Of a DNA stretch of 64,000 nt, positions 43,156 through 55,100 are shown piece by piece; within the stretch, counting starts at the first letter, position 1; every line of letters starts with the position of its first letter. The notes beneath the pieces are model-generated. The model did not search any database, had not been told where the DNA came from, and saw nothing but the letters and a program-made list of their open reading frames with translations. This DNA comes from Schizochytrium sp. TIO01. Lineage: Eukaryota; Sar; Bigyra; Thraustochytrida; Thraustochytriidae. A program made the position numbers and the translations under genes. The stretch is taken from assembly GCA_004764695.1 (NCBI GenBank), contig SMSO01000032.1, forward strand, positions 2,692,501 through 2,756,500. The letters run 5' to 3'.

Positions 43156-45156
43156 ATGAAGAGAACATTTGCAGCTGCGAATGGTTTTGCAAGTGTTGGA
43201 CTACATGACCAGAGTAAAGCGTCCAGTCGCCCCAACATACCAGATCACGTAAGAGGTAAATTAGCTACGAGTGATCAAGATGCAAAATTCGAAACCAGGT
43301 GCAAGGAGAACTTGCAAAATAGGAGCCAGAACCCTGTTTTAGAAGATTGCAACCATGATAGTGATGAGTGTGGAAGCCAAGAAGAGAAAGCACGTGAGCA
43401 TCAGGATGAGCATGGCGTCGATAGAGATGACACAAAGCGACTCTCTGGTGATCATGAAAAGCATCGTCACAAGGAAACATCTCATTATAAAGACCATTCC
43501 CTTGAAGAAATTGATGATACAGCAGCTTCGAATAATAGAGACTACCATCACCATCAGAAAGTAGTCTCCCAACCACAAAGTCGTAGCCATATAGAATACC
43601 ACGATCATGGTCACAGTCATGGTCATGAGAATGAGAATGACCATGGCCACAGCCACAGCCATGACCACGACCATGACCATGACCACGACCATGACCACGA
43701 CCACGATCATGACCCCAGTCTTGTGGAGGTGGAAATCCGTCCAGGAGTTACCAAGCACGTGGTATGTGTGCGCCATAGCGTCGGAGATCATTGTACTTGC
43801 CCTAGCTGCACAAATACGGAAACAGCTAACCACCTCTTTTGGGATAAGTTGTATGCGTTCAATGCAGAGAACCACATAGACTCTGAGTATCTCCTAACCT
43901 TTCAGTCTATCGCCAGTACTCTTCTTCAGTACCTGACTTTAGATGAGCCTAAGCCTTATGAAAATATCCGTGTGCTGCTTCCTGGGTGTGGAGATTCCCA
44001 GTTTAGTTTGGAACTCTTCAAGGCGACTAACTTCAAATATCTCACAAACACCGATGTTTCACAAGTAGCCATTGATGTTCAAAATCGCCTTTTCAACGAA
44101 GACCCGCGTGTCATCAACATGGTGGATGATGCCATCAACACCCGACTTAAGCACAACACATTCGATTTTGTCATTGACAAATCACTCTTTGATTGCCTTT
44201 CATACTGCTCAGAGGACAGAGTTCCGACAGAGTCGCGTTTGTCCAAACTCCTCGCTGGGTTCTATAACATTCTCCTACCTGGTGGGCGATGCCTCGTAAT
44301 AGCAAGTGATCACAATGAACCAGCCGTTTTCTTGCCCTATATCAGTGAAATCTGGTCGCCAGTAAATGACCTTTTGATGGACCAAATTGCTAGAGGTATT
44401 GCTGCGCTTCCCAAACCATGGGAAGTCCTAGCTGTTACTTCAATTGACTTTGATCGTACCGGAGGTGCTGTTTCAAGAAACGCTCCCGTATTAAAGACAA
44501 TAAAACATCATGAGCTTGGACATGATTTATGGAACTGCGAAACCGAACTAGTGCCAGAAGATTTTCCTACCGCTCGGTTCTGGTGCTATGTTCTCCGGAA
44601 ACGTCCCGTTCATTCACCCTCATCGGTCAAACCTGCGAAACTGTTGCCACCTCCATTGCTAGGAACGTTGGATAACTCAACAGTCAATGAATCTCTGTTC
44701 CTGGAGGCTGACCCAAGTGATCACCACAGTTTGAGCAACATCATCCTCAATTGGGCTATTGAAGTTGTGCCCTCGATGCTTATCATTGAAACAACTTGTC
44801 GCGAGTGGATAAAGGAATTGCGCCTCTACTTACGCAATCCATATCGCATTCGAGAGAAGGAACGTCTTTGCGCAGAGAAGGGCTCTACCAGTGATCAAAC
44901 AGATGACGTGCCCGCTGTAATTCGGTTGCCAAGTATTCGAAAACAATTTTTCCACATCGCTCTTTGCCGCGAGGAGGCCAAATACGTGGCAGCACGTCGA
45001 CAGATCGAGATGGTTCTTCGGCGGGAGGCTTCTGCCTTAGAAATGCGATGGATTTCACAAAAGCTAGGGAGCGTGCGCGATGCACTTGATCGCGTCAATG
45101 CAATTCTTGAGGAGCTCAACAGCCTTTTACCCGCTCAGCCTGTACAGGAGTATTGA
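43156..45156 (+). CDS. METTL13-like class I methyltransferase with His-Asp-rich tract
   Basis: 666 residues, one exon, ATG start. The first 190 residues are charged and disordered, ending in a His-rich tract (149-186) whose last part is nearly pure His-Asp repeats. A small Cys cluster, HCTCPSC (212-218), follows. The methyltransferase domain begins with NHLFWDKLYAFN and shows SAM motif I LLPGCGDSQ (274-282), the acidic strand-2 end TNTDVS (297-302) and FDFVIDKSLFD, the order seen in METTL13/EEF1A-lysine and N-terminal methyltransferases. A C-terminal region (about 480-660) has helices and basic segments and is not recognised. Likely substrate is protein, but this is inferred from the family only. 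The His-Asp tract could bind zinc or nickel, or be a repeat expansion. Confidence 0.75.
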   Translation: MKRTFAAANGFASVGLHDQSKASSRPNIPDHVRGKLATSDQDAKFETRCKENLQNRSQNPVLEDCNHDSDECGSQEEKAREHQDEHGVDRDDTKRLSGDHEKHRHKETSHYKDHSLEEIDDTAASNNRDYHHHQKVVSQPQSRSHIEYHDHGHSHGHENENDHGHSHSHDHDHDHDHDHDHDHDHDPSLVEVEIRPGVTKHVVCVRHSVGDHCTCPSCTNTETANHLFWDKLYAFNAENHIDSEYLLTFQSIASTLLQYLTLDEPKPYENIRVLLPGCGDSQFSLELFKATNFKYLTNTDVSQVAIDVQNRLFNEDPRVINMVDDAINTRLKHNTFDFVIDKSLFDCLSYCSEDRVPTESRLSKLLAGFYNILLPGGRCLVIASDHNEPAVFLPYISEIWSPVNDLLMDQIARGIAALPKPWEVLAVTSIDFDRTGGAVSRNAPVLKTIKHHELGHDLWNCETELVPEDFPTARFWCYVLRKRPVHSPSSVKPAKLLPPPLLGTLDNSTVNESLFLEADPSDHHSLSNIILNWAIEVVPSMLIIETTCREWIKELRLYLRNPYRIREKERLCAEKGSTSDQTDDVPAVIRLPSIRKQFFHIALCREEAKYVAARRQIEMVLRREASALEMRWISQKLGSVRDALDRVNAILEELNSLLPAQPVQEY

Positions 45157-45640
45157 AAAGGCGGACCATAGGATCACTCTACCTTGTCTTTTTTTACTCA
45201 AGCGTTCTCATTAAGCGTATCACTAGAGATTGCTTAATGTGAAATTTGATTCCCCTCTTAGAAAATCGGCACATAAAAAACCATTAGTTTGACATACGAA
45301 ACAAACCCAACACGACTTGATGTACTCTTCTCTCTAATAACTTGCTAAATGTTCATTTGATCTCAACTTATTGCCTCAACCTGGTGACTGTTTCTTTCTC
45401 CTATGGTTTCATATTGTGAAGACTTATTATATTCCATTGTTTCTTAAGAAAACAAAGCTGAAGTGTTAGGGGAAGGAAATGCACAACAGAATATGCATTC
45501 TTTAACTACGAGAGCAAAGCCATTACAGAGTTGTTGTATAAAGCATCAAAATCTCTTTATTTATGTGAATGAAGGCTTACAATCATATGTAAACAACATG
45601 ATGATGATTGCCTATTAAATCATGACCACCAGTCATCCTC
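45157..45640. other. tail-to-tail intergenic region
   Basis: 484 bp between the methyltransferase and POLD3-like 3' ends. AT-rich; no gene or repeat seen. Confidence 0.5.
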
Positions 45641-47216
45641 TTAAGCTTTCTTCTTGAACATGGACGATAAGGTAAGTTGTTTCGCTTTGCCGCCGGACTT
45701 CTTGGATTTATTTGCTGTAGAGGTAGGTGCGACAGAAGACTTTGCATTAGTGGTTTTGTTGTTGTTGCTTTCCAGTTTAGGCTTAACAAGTTCTGGAATT
45801 GGCTCGTCAACCTCTTCCTCGATAACACGCTCTCGGACCACCAAAAAGCCCTCATCATCGACTACATTTTCCTTCACAATGCGGCGACGCTTCACCTTGC
45901 GGGTGGCGCCAGAGCTGCCTTGACTGGAGCTTCCCACTTGCACACCCAACCGCTCCCGACTCTTAGCTTTGGCATCTTCCTCTGCCTGACGCTTGCGCTC
46001 TTGGCGGGCGAGACGACTTGCCTCACGGCGCTTCTCCTTCTCCTTCTCCTTCTCTTCAGCCTCCTGCTTCGCAATCTCCTCCCGCTCACGGGCAATGCGA
46101 GTAGCTTCATCCTCTTCGTCTTCTTCTTGATCTAAATTAGCAGCAACATTCTTCTCCTCTGCTGCTGGTTTTTCTGTGTTTCCATGGTCCTTAACATCAT
46201 CGTCCACGTCCATTGTATCTCCAACTGCTAGCGCAGCCTTTGCTACAACCTTATCAGCTTTGGGACCTCCATCAGAGTCAGCCGCTTCAAAGTCAAGATC
46301 ATCATCACTATCCTCCAGAACCTTGCGAGGCTTCTTTGTAGATTTCTCCTCGGGTTCTCGTTCAGACTCCTTGTCATCAACAACCTTCTTTGCTGGAGTT
46401 TTCTGCTTGCTTAGCATCCTTCTTGGGGCTTTCGTCACCCTTTTCCTTCCCAACGTTTACTGATGATGACGATGAAGTCACAGACTCCTTGCCTTGCACA
46501 GTTGTCTCTTTGTTCTTCGTATCATCCTTCTTGTCACCATCCTCATCGGGTTTCTTTACCTTTGCAAACAGCTTAGCCTGAGCTGACTCTGGTGCAGGTG
46601 CAGGAGTTTTCTTTTGAAAATAGTTGCGCGTAGAAACAGGCTTCTTGGTGCCTTTACTACCCATGCGCTTGAACGCAGCCGCTGCAGTGTTGGTGCTTTC
46701 CCCAGCAGGTTTTGTAAATACCTTTCCTTGTTGTGGCGCAGCTACGATGCGCCGCTGACCGATACCTCCCCGGCCTGAGAATGACACAGCACCAAAACGG
46801 TTTTCAATCAAGTTTTGACTGGCGGCGCCATCAGAGTTGAGCAATTGAGAAATCTTGGAGGTTGTGATGTTTGTCAGGATTGCGCTCTGGTCAGAGTCTA
46901 CAGCTGGTTGGACGGCATAAATATGCTGTGACAGAACTACATTCATCTTTGATTTAACGCTCTCAAGCTTGTCCTCAGATACAATCTTTACGTTATGCGC
47001 AGCTTTGGAGCCTGCCTCACGACCGGTCAAAATGTATGTTACCAAGGTGCGCCGCTTAGTGTTATCGCTGCGACTCTTGACAAATTTATCCAAGGCAAGC
47101 CGAGCATCTTTCATGGAAATTGCTTGATCGTAGGCAAGCCATTTATACGTGACCGCCTGGTCGTCCACAAGCAAGAGGCGTTCAATCTCCTCCTGGATAA
47201 TATTTTGAGAAGGCAT
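45641..47216 (-). CDS. POLD3: DNA polymerase delta subunit 3 (POLD3/p66/Cdc27)-like
   Basis: Two overlapping frames fit one gene. The 5' part starts at the ATG at 47216 (MPSQNIIQEEIERLL) and carries the winged-helix domain that binds the B subunit, with VTYKWLAYD and SEDKLESVKSKM matching POLD3 from memory. The 3' part is Lys/Glu-rich and ends in a PCNA-interacting motif, KQLTLSSMFKK (Q..L..MF), at the extreme C-terminus, as in p66/Cdc27. Removing 46403-46460 (58 bp, GTAAAC to GCAAGCAG) joins exon 47216-46461 to exon 46402-45641 in frame, giving about 505 residues. A 46-bp GT-AG alternative or a frameshift would also restore the frame. The role would be processive lagging-strand synthesis and translesion synthesis through PCNA. 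Confidence 0.8.
46403..46460 (-). other. probable 58-bp intron of the POLD3-like gene
   Basis: On the minus strand it begins GTAAAC and ends GCAAGCAG, with a GCTAAG that could serve as branch point. Its length (1 mod 3) is what is needed to connect the two coding frames. Not proven; see findings. Confidence 0.5.
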
Positions 47217-48811
47217 CTTTCCGTACACAAATGAGGTAGCCCAAGATTAACTTGATGATCAAAATTGATACTTCTTGTCAAGTTGAATTAGAACTGTTGA
47301 TCAATGTCCCGGTCAATGAAGTTTCGTAAAAATCGCAGCTGGGAAAGGCTCGCGAGTTTAAACTCCAAGCAATACTTAAGCAGAACTGACAATCAGCAAT
47401 GCACGCGATGCCCGAGGCGAACGAATGTCAGTTCTTCTCTGTAGAAGAGGACGAAGGAGCTAACTAGACTTTCTGAAAGTGATCAGTACGAGGATCGCCA
47501 CCTCAACAAACAGCGCTGCAGACCACTACACACGAAACTGCACACCAAGGTCTGTCCAACGTGAAGAAAGACGGTTAAAGGCACGTCCTAGTGCCTTCAA
47601 CGCGCTCTGAGCCGAGCGCGATATCCACAAGGAGTACAAAGGCCAGCAGAACGGGGTTTGACGCAACCTAACTGGCACAGGGTCTGAGCAACCCAATTTC
47701 ATTATTATTGAGTTGCTCAGAAATCTATTAGTATTTTAGCATAGGTAGGTAGTAAGTAGGCAGTACCGCATTTATCTAATTTAGAGACCTAAGAATTTTG
47801 ATTGTCTTTTGAGCAATGTGAATTGTTGAGCTATGAAATTGGTGAAAGCAATGCAAATAGACAGGGACTCTCTAGTCATTACCTCTTAGATCGTAACCTA
47901 TGTATATAGCTATCAGAACCACCACGCCTGCGTACGTTACCGCTGCATATCATATCATCTTTACAACGCTCAATTTTATTGCGGGAACCCATGGAATTTC
48001 GTAAAACCCGTGCGTGCAACCTTGCACAGGCGTTTACTGAGTCTTGGAATTTGAAGTTTATCAGCCTATGCCTTTGATCTTCGTTATAATTCAGATACAA
48101 AAACAACATAATTTTCCGCCGAATTAAAAAAAACATTCGCATGAAATTTATCTTTGGTAAAATGCTTGCATCCCCAGTTCACTTGCGATGATGGTGTGCG
48201 GCCAAATGAATTCTCTATTCAGAAATTCCTAGCTTTCCAAATTAGCCGTACTTAATTATATCCTCTCAAGCATACCATTCCCTATCTCTAACTCAGCAAG
48301 TTCATGCCAAAATCAATGACATTTGTAACCCATACTTTTTTTAAGTCTAAACTATGGCCTCGCTATTTCGAAGTTTACTAACCTCACGAATCGCTTGCTT
48401 AGGTATATGAAATCATCTCGCTTGTAGCTTCTTTTATGAAGCTCTTCGTAACTCAATCCTGGCCGAATACCAGTTTTGCATATGTGGTCTTAACAAATTC
48501 TTACTGAGGCGCTGTGACGAAGATCTCCGCTTTCCATGAGAAGAAAGAATCAACGAAACAAGCTTTGAGTCAAATGAATATGGCTGCGCGGAATAAACTC
48601 GCGAGAAAGAATCACAATGTCCACTGCAAAATCCCTTCACGAGTGTAAAGTAAACTTTAGTCAATGAGTTTGGGTCTTGTGAAACAAAAAAGTCAGCCTA
48701 AGCGAACGGAAGTAGGGCCGATACAGAAGGTCACGGGAATACCTACTACTATGTACTGTCTATTCAATGGTTAAGAGATGTTAGCAGAAACACACACACA
48801 AATAGGGTACT
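47217..48811. promoter_or_regulatory. divergent intergenic region (POLD3-like / TBC)
   Basis: 1.6 kb between divergent starts. No coding frame with domain content; no regulatory motif recognised. Confidence 0.4.
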
Positions 48812-50980
48812 ATGAACAACTCATTAAAAAAATATTGCATTACAAGCGATCGATTGCAAAGAAGATCCTACAAAAGTGATTCTTTGGACTCTAGAGCTCA
48901 AAGCGACGTCCTCGAAAGCTCCAGGACCATGGTGCATCCAGACCAGGCTCAGGAGCTCTGCCAGCGTCTGCAGATTCACTCTAGACAGGATTCTTGTGCG
49001 TGGATGGCTCTGCTGACGCAGACTGAGGGTGGCGAACTGGCACACGGCAGTGGAGTCCGCTCGATCTCGTGGAAACTCGCCTGTGGAGCTTTACCTGTGA
49101 CTAAATTGGCACAAGACTTGACCTTGACGTGGCCGCAAGTTTCTACAGACCTGCGAAATGCGTACGTTAATCTTCGTGAATCGCTCGTCGTGGACCCTGA
49201 CGAAGCTGCTGGTGATGGTGACTTTGACCCTTTGGGCGGCGGAGATCCACTCGGAGGCGCTACTGTAAAACATGGTGAGACAAACCCTTGGGAGGAATTT
49301 CACAAAGATAAAGAGCTTTTAGAGGAAATCCATAAAGATCTCGAAAGGCTATTTCCGAGTGGCTGTGAGGAATTCTTCATCCAGCCTGCAATTATGAAAA
49401 TCCTTCAGACTGTGCTCTTCACATGGAGCAAGCTCCACGCTGATACATCATATAGACAAGGTATGCATGAGCTTGCAGCACCATTACTTTTTTGTCTGTA
49501 CCACGATGCTAAGAAGGCCTCAAGGGCACAGGTTCCGAAGGGCGATCTGGAAAAGGAAATTGCCGCAGCGTTGAGCCAGGTCTGTGACTTTCAGTATCTT
49601 GAGCATGATTTGTTTTGGCTCTTCGAGCGAGTTATGAGAGAAATGAAGCCCATGTTTGCAGTAAATTCAAAGAACAATCGCTCGCAGCAAGAAATTCGCA
49701 AGGCAAAAGAAGCCATGATTCAAGCTCAGAAGAAGGCTCGCGCACTCCACGGCACCCGGGCGGGGTTTGGCGCGACATCCGAATCACCTAAAATTGAAGA
49801 AGATCCTGAAAAGGCACCAGTGCTTATTGTTGCGGAACAAATTCAAAATGTCCTCCTCGCGAAGGTTGATCGTCAACTACAGGAGCACCTTGATGAGTTG
49901 CTAATAGAACCGCAAGTTTATGCGCTAAGATGGGTCAGGCTGCTCTTTGGACGCGAGTTCACAATTCAGCAAGTTATGCAACTTTGGGATGCGATATTTG
50001 TGGAAAGCTTTGGCCTACGTGAACGCATCATGTACGGTAAAGACAAGGTAGAAGCCCGTGCCGTGGTTGAGCTTGCTACTGCTGCTGTTCTGCCCCCAAC
50101 TAAGTCATTCCAACTTTCACACGAAAGCTCGACCTCTGCTGGATTAGCAGAAACCACATGTTACTTTGCTGTTGCATTACTGACTCATGTGCGTGAAGAC
50201 CTCATTGCTGGAGGCTACAGCGAAGTTCTAATGACTCTGATGAAGTACCCACCCATCCAGGATGTACATGTTATTGTTCAAAAAGCCCAAGAGATTCAAA
50301 AATCAGTGTCTGGAAAGCTTCTTTCGGTGAAAGGCCAAGCATCTCACCACTATCATCATCACCTGCATCACCAGCCTTCTCACCAGCAGCTGTATCAGCA
50401 GCATCAACAACAACAACAGCAGTCCGCAACAACTCGTCTGATGGAAACAAATAATAATAGTTTAGCACCTCAAACTACAGCATCCCCTCCCGGACCTCAG
50501 AGAAGCAATAGCGAAAGTTCAAAGAATCATATGGTGGGATCTGAACGACTGAGCTCATTGCAAACACCAAGACTGAGCCCGGCCTTACCCAATAGGAAGA
50601 CTGATAGTAAAGCGAGTGAGGAGCACACAACAGGGGTAAATGCAGTCTCTGCACCTGCAAGTGGCGCACAGTCTAAGACAGGGTCGAGAAAAACAGGATT
50701 CAGAAAGGAATCTTCCATTGGAACTTTCTTTAAAGGTCTTGGCGAAAAACTCGAGCATTTACTTGATGCTGACCGCCCTTCCTTCGATGATGCTAACAAA
50801 CATGTTGATCACCTCAAACAAGTTGAGCACGAGCTTGGCCAACGGTTAGCTACTATCACCTCCGAAATGGACTGTCTAATGTCTCGAGACTCTCTTACAG
50901 ATGACCTGCGCATGGAAATGGCACGTCTCATTGGTGAAGTAAAACATGTTCGCGATGCATTACTTCGTGATGAAAAGTAA
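48812..50980 (+). CDS. TBC-domain RabGAP, TBC1D5-like
   Basis: 722 residues, one exon. The start is the ATG at 48812; Met40 is an alternative. The TBC domain spans about 55-440, with both catalytic fingers: Arg179 in EIHKDLERLFP (IxxDxxR) and Gln216 in YRQGM (YxQ). It continues through DLFWLFERVM and VYALRWVRLLFGREF. An insertion (about 285-330) splits the TBC domain, as in TBC1D5. The tail is disordered with a His/Gln-rich segment (about 511-540) and Ser/Pro-rich stretches, then a basic patch and a C-terminal coiled coil (about 665-720). Family members switch off Rab GTPases on endosomes, TBC1D5 acting on Rab7 with retromer. The Rab target here is inferred. Confidence 0.9.
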   Translation: MNNSLKKYCITSDRLQRRSYKSDSLDSRAQSDVLESSRTMVHPDQAQELCQRLQIHSRQDSCAWMALLTQTEGGELAHGSGVRSISWKLACGALPVTKLAQDLTLTWPQVSTDLRNAYVNLRESLVVDPDEAAGDGDFDPLGGGDPLGGATVKHGETNPWEEFHKDKELLEEIHKDLERLFPSGCEEFFIQPAIMKILQTVLFTWSKLHADTSYRQGMHELAAPLLFCLYHDAKKASRAQVPKGDLEKEIAAALSQVCDFQYLEHDLFWLFERVMREMKPMFAVNSKNNRSQQEIRKAKEAMIQAQKKARALHGTRAGFGATSESPKIEEDPEKAPVLIVAEQIQNVLLAKVDRQLQEHLDELLIEPQVYALRWVRLLFGREFTIQQVMQLWDAIFVESFGLRERIMYGKDKVEARAVVELATAAVLPPTKSFQLSHESSTSAGLAETTCYFAVALLTHVREDLIAGGYSEVLMTLMKYPPIQDVHVIVQKAQEIQKSVSGKLLSVKGQASHHYHHHLHHQPSHQQLYQQHQQQQQQSATTRLMETNNNSLAPQTTASPPGPQRSNSESSKNHMVGSERLSSLQTPRLSPALPNRKTDSKASEEHTTGVNAVSAPASGAQSKTGSRKTGFRKESSIGTFFKGLGEKLEHLLDADRPSFDDANKHVDHLKQVEHELGQRLATITSEMDCLMSRDSLTDDLRMEMARLIGEVKHVRDALLRDEK

Positions 50981-52137
50981 ATTAGTCAAATTTCCTTTCC
51001 TATAAAATATATTTTGAAGCAGGATCTTGGTGTATGTGGTTTTCACATCTTTGCCAGAATATATCTTATAATATCAGGCCAGAACTAGTAGTTCCTGAGG
51101 AATAACTTTTGGATGGCCTAATTTCTACAACTGAACATGCTTGAGGCATGAAATACTCATTATTTGAATTCTCTGAATAGATTTTTCATCCTTGCCCAGG
51201 CGACTTACTTGGTTCATATGTTCACTTCGTAAATACTGGAACGTATGTCGCCTTGACTTCAAAGAATTAAAAAGATCTTGGATATGTTTGCGGCTTAACC
51301 CAGCACATACTCAAGTTTACAGCAACGTACCATTCCTCATGTGAGGACGAAAACTCAACTATGATTTGCATGGTGAAGCTGTTGCGACCATGCTCGCTCC
51401 GAGCATTGTGTAAAATGTCCAGCGAGAGCTGCATTTTTCTGGATTTATATGTCAAATTTATGCACTCAGGATAAGTCACGAATCATAAGAAACTTGTAAA
51501 AGTTAAAATTCTTTTGCTGTCAAATTCTTGGATAATCATCTGAGCTGGTGTTTTCACTGTGCAGGTTGAGAAAGAGAATAGTGGGCAAAACCTGTTTTGC
51601 TTTTATCGCGTGCCTCTAAATTTGAAGAAACATCTCCATGGTATGAAAAACTGAGGTCACTAAAAATTCAATATCAACCAGAGATTGCCAGAAGAAGCCT
51701 TACGCTCACGTATTATACGGATACCCTCCTGCAGTGAGGAGGCTACCAAGGCAAGCGCTTTTTTAGACAAAATCAAACAAAGATTTTTTTTAACATTCTT
51801 ATATGAACTGGAAAACACCTCTGCAGCAAACGCTCGGAGGATATACCTAGCAGGTTCTAGAGATAAAATTAAAGACAATATTCATGAAGGAGAGATGCCG
51901 AGTGAAGAGAATTCGTAGAGTGAAGATGCAAATAGAAGTGAAAAAATGTAAGAGTATACAGCGCGATCTGGGTATACAGAACCATGAAGCATTATCTCTT
52001 AAATTGTATTACCTCCTAGTTTGCTTCTTCTCGCACGAGTCAAGGTCTTAGGATCGTGTAAGCAAAGTGAATGCGATAAAGATTGCTTGCAGTACGAAGG
52101 CACGACTTAGATAAGACTTGTTCAACGCCTCAAGAAA
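50981..52137. other. tail-to-tail intergenic region
   Basis: 1.16 kb. A plus-strand frame at 51685-51918 (77 codons) has no domain and overlaps an opposite-strand frame of equal quality, so no gene is called. Confidence 0.5.
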
Positions 52138-55100
52138 TTACGTCATGGCGCGACGACGGTAGAAGAGAACGTAAGCATATTCTGATACGACATCTTCAGG
52201 CTTAGCCACCGAGGTGCGCGAGTCATCCATCAAGTGCCATGAATTGGTATCGGGTTGCTTGATATATGCTGTGTAGTGCCCGCCACCCATACCACCCATA
52301 TGGTTAGACACAGCATAGAGATCGTAGATGGGCTGAGGATCTCCATCCTTGTGGCCACACACATATTCACGAAGATCGAGATTATCCATGGGAAAAGTCA
52401 CTAGATCAGTAATTTTCTCACGGTCGATCCATGAAGTGACATAACGGCTGCGCTCATAGTAGAAGCGCTTTAGATGAATTACTAGAATCTCTGGACAGCT
52501 CCAAATCTCCATTTGCTTATAGGCTTTCACCAGATCTTTGCACTTGGGGCAATACCATTCGTCATTTTCACCAAGTTGTTCACGTTCACGGAAACGATTG
52601 AAGCATTCATAAATGTCAACACCTGAAGTTGTTGCATCAGCACTACCGCTCGCTTTTCGGAGGTTCTCTGCAGTGGCGTCCAATTCAATTGGACCACTAG
52701 CGTAATCGCGTTCACGGTCCTCCCAAGATTCATTATGTCGGTAGGAGTAAGATACCCGTTGCGCAGGAGGGAATTGGAGTGATCCCATGCCCGCACGAGT
52801 AAATTTGACAATAATGGTTTCAGTTGGATTCCACCGGGTGTCAGTATTTTCCACAGGCACGTTCGCAGCTATGGAGTTGTACACTTCATAAGGCTTATCG
52901 TGTTGAGACAATAGCTCATCTTCATTTGGGCGTTCAGCTGGATCAGGAGAAAATGCAGCTGAAAATGCAGTTGGGGGCATTGCATCATCCCGGAACATAA
53001 ATTGGCACCGCTCCCAAATAAACTTTAGCATTTGTCGTGCTGTAATAATGCCCTCAACTTGGAAGAAGTCCGACATTCGAAATGATTGATACGTACTATC
53101 AGGAGGCAGAAAGCGGAGTTCCACAATTCGACCTTTCGGTGGAAGTGCACGGCGAGCAAGTGCGGCAGCTGCGGCAGCTTCACGCTTCGCACTGGAAACA
53201 TCCTTTGTACGTCCTCCACCGGTTTTGGCCTGAGCAGCTGAGCGGGATGCGTCGGGTGGAGAGGCTGGGTCCTGGACATGTACACCATCATCACGTAAAA
53301 TCGAGAGTTCATATGCAATCACATCTTTGCTATCATCCCAGTGCCGAAGATCTGCATTGTACGGAGTAGGATATTTGCTCTCACTGTCATAAGGGTTGTT
53401 CGGGTCATGCAAAAACCCTCCCGAGGCCTTCTTATTGTTGTAAAGTTCAACCAACAAGAGTTCGGAAGGGGTAATACCAGTTTTTTCAGCAAGCCACTGC
53501 GCTACATCAGCGTGAGTGCCATTGACAGGTACAGATGCAACAAAACGCATAAGCTTCGGTGCCTGAGGTACATTCCCTGAGGTCGTGCCCCCCATGCTAT
53601 AAAGCACAATTTGAATTTGACGCTGGGTAGCCTTGGGAATGGGCACGCTCCAGTTTGAGTAAGGATCGAACTTGATCGTCTCATTGTCACACTGTGGACA
53701 AGTTAAGTGCGAGCGCAAGAGTCCCATAAACTCGTCTACGATAATGCTATCATTCCGCAACTTGAACGCGTCCCATGATTCTTGGGCGACCTCTTCATCT
53801 GGACGACCATTTGACTCCACTGTTTCGGTGTAAGGTTTTTTGCGAACGCGATTAAGGTCTTCGTGAAGACCATCAGCGAGCAAAGAAAGCATTTCGTGAG
53901 AGTCTTGCTGCTGGTAACCTTGGAACTGAGTAAAAGCTCTGCCCAATTCTTGCTTAAATTCGGTTGGCACAACCACCTTGTAGCGGTCACTCCATATATC
54001 ATTAATGAGAGCAGCATAAGCTTCAGCTAGTTTGCCACCTGTACCAAGAGGGTTCTTACGGTTAAGATCATTCTCGTACTCTCCTCGAAGAAAATAGTCT
54101 GTAAGAGGAACTGAGAAACTCAGACATTGAAGCATAGAATTCATGAAACAAGTATTGCCGAGGTTCCTTAAACCTACAACACCAGATTCTTCAGGCCTCT
54201 CCTGTACACTCTGTGGTCCAAAAGTAGCCTTCGGCTTGACAGTGTGAGTATAACGCTGAGCGATGTCCTCCGAATCCAGATCAAGCCACACCTCCTTGCG
54301 CTGCGTAAATAGAGTTCCTGTTCGCACCTCTACCAAAACCATACCGCGGCCATTGGATGTACCTGGGGGCGGGGTGGCGCTTGATCGCGTAAGGGAAAGT
54401 CGCCCTGGGCTTGACAGAGCGTTTGAGGCACCATTGCGAATCTTATCGACAAAGTTTCGTCGCTTGCGCTTAGGCTTTGCGTTGTCTTCTCCATTTTCGG
54501 TATCGTCGGTGTCCATCTCGTCCGTACCTGAGCCACCCTCAGAGCTTCCATTGGGGGAATGATTGCTCCGATTAAATTGCTTAACCTTACCAGACAGCCA
54601 TTGGCCCTTCGCAGCGACAAGGCTAGAGGCAACAACGCTACGGTTCACTTCGATTTCCTCATCTTTGCGTAACTGGGTTCGCCAGTCTGGCACACGTGTG
54701 TATGGACTGGCAAGCCGCTCAGTATTACTGACATCGAAGTCTTCATCTTCCGCACTATCGAATGAAATAAAATGAACCCTCACAACGTGTTTCAATGGCC
54801 CAGAGGTTGGTGGAGCCATTCGCACTTCAACTACTACTGCTTCGAGCCAACGGTCATCCTTTTGACGTTTGGCATCTACCCGCTGCCCAGGCATCGGCTC
54901 ATTGCGCACAAAGGAAACGGCGCGTCCTCTCAAGTTGACAGGCGGATTGGAAGTGCCATGGATAGACGAAGAATTATTGGTTGTTGAGTAATGTTTGTTC
55001 TCATCTACATCTGTGGCCCCATCTCCGCAGAGCCACGCATGAGAATTTTTATCGCGAATTTCGTACAGCAACTTCCATTTCCCAAGACCTGGGAGGACAT

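Noticed and set aside
43265..43879. Long frames overlapping the methyltransferase gene on both strands
   Set aside because: They are by-products of the His-Asp repeat codons and the biased composition of the real gene; one reads as Met/Val repeats.
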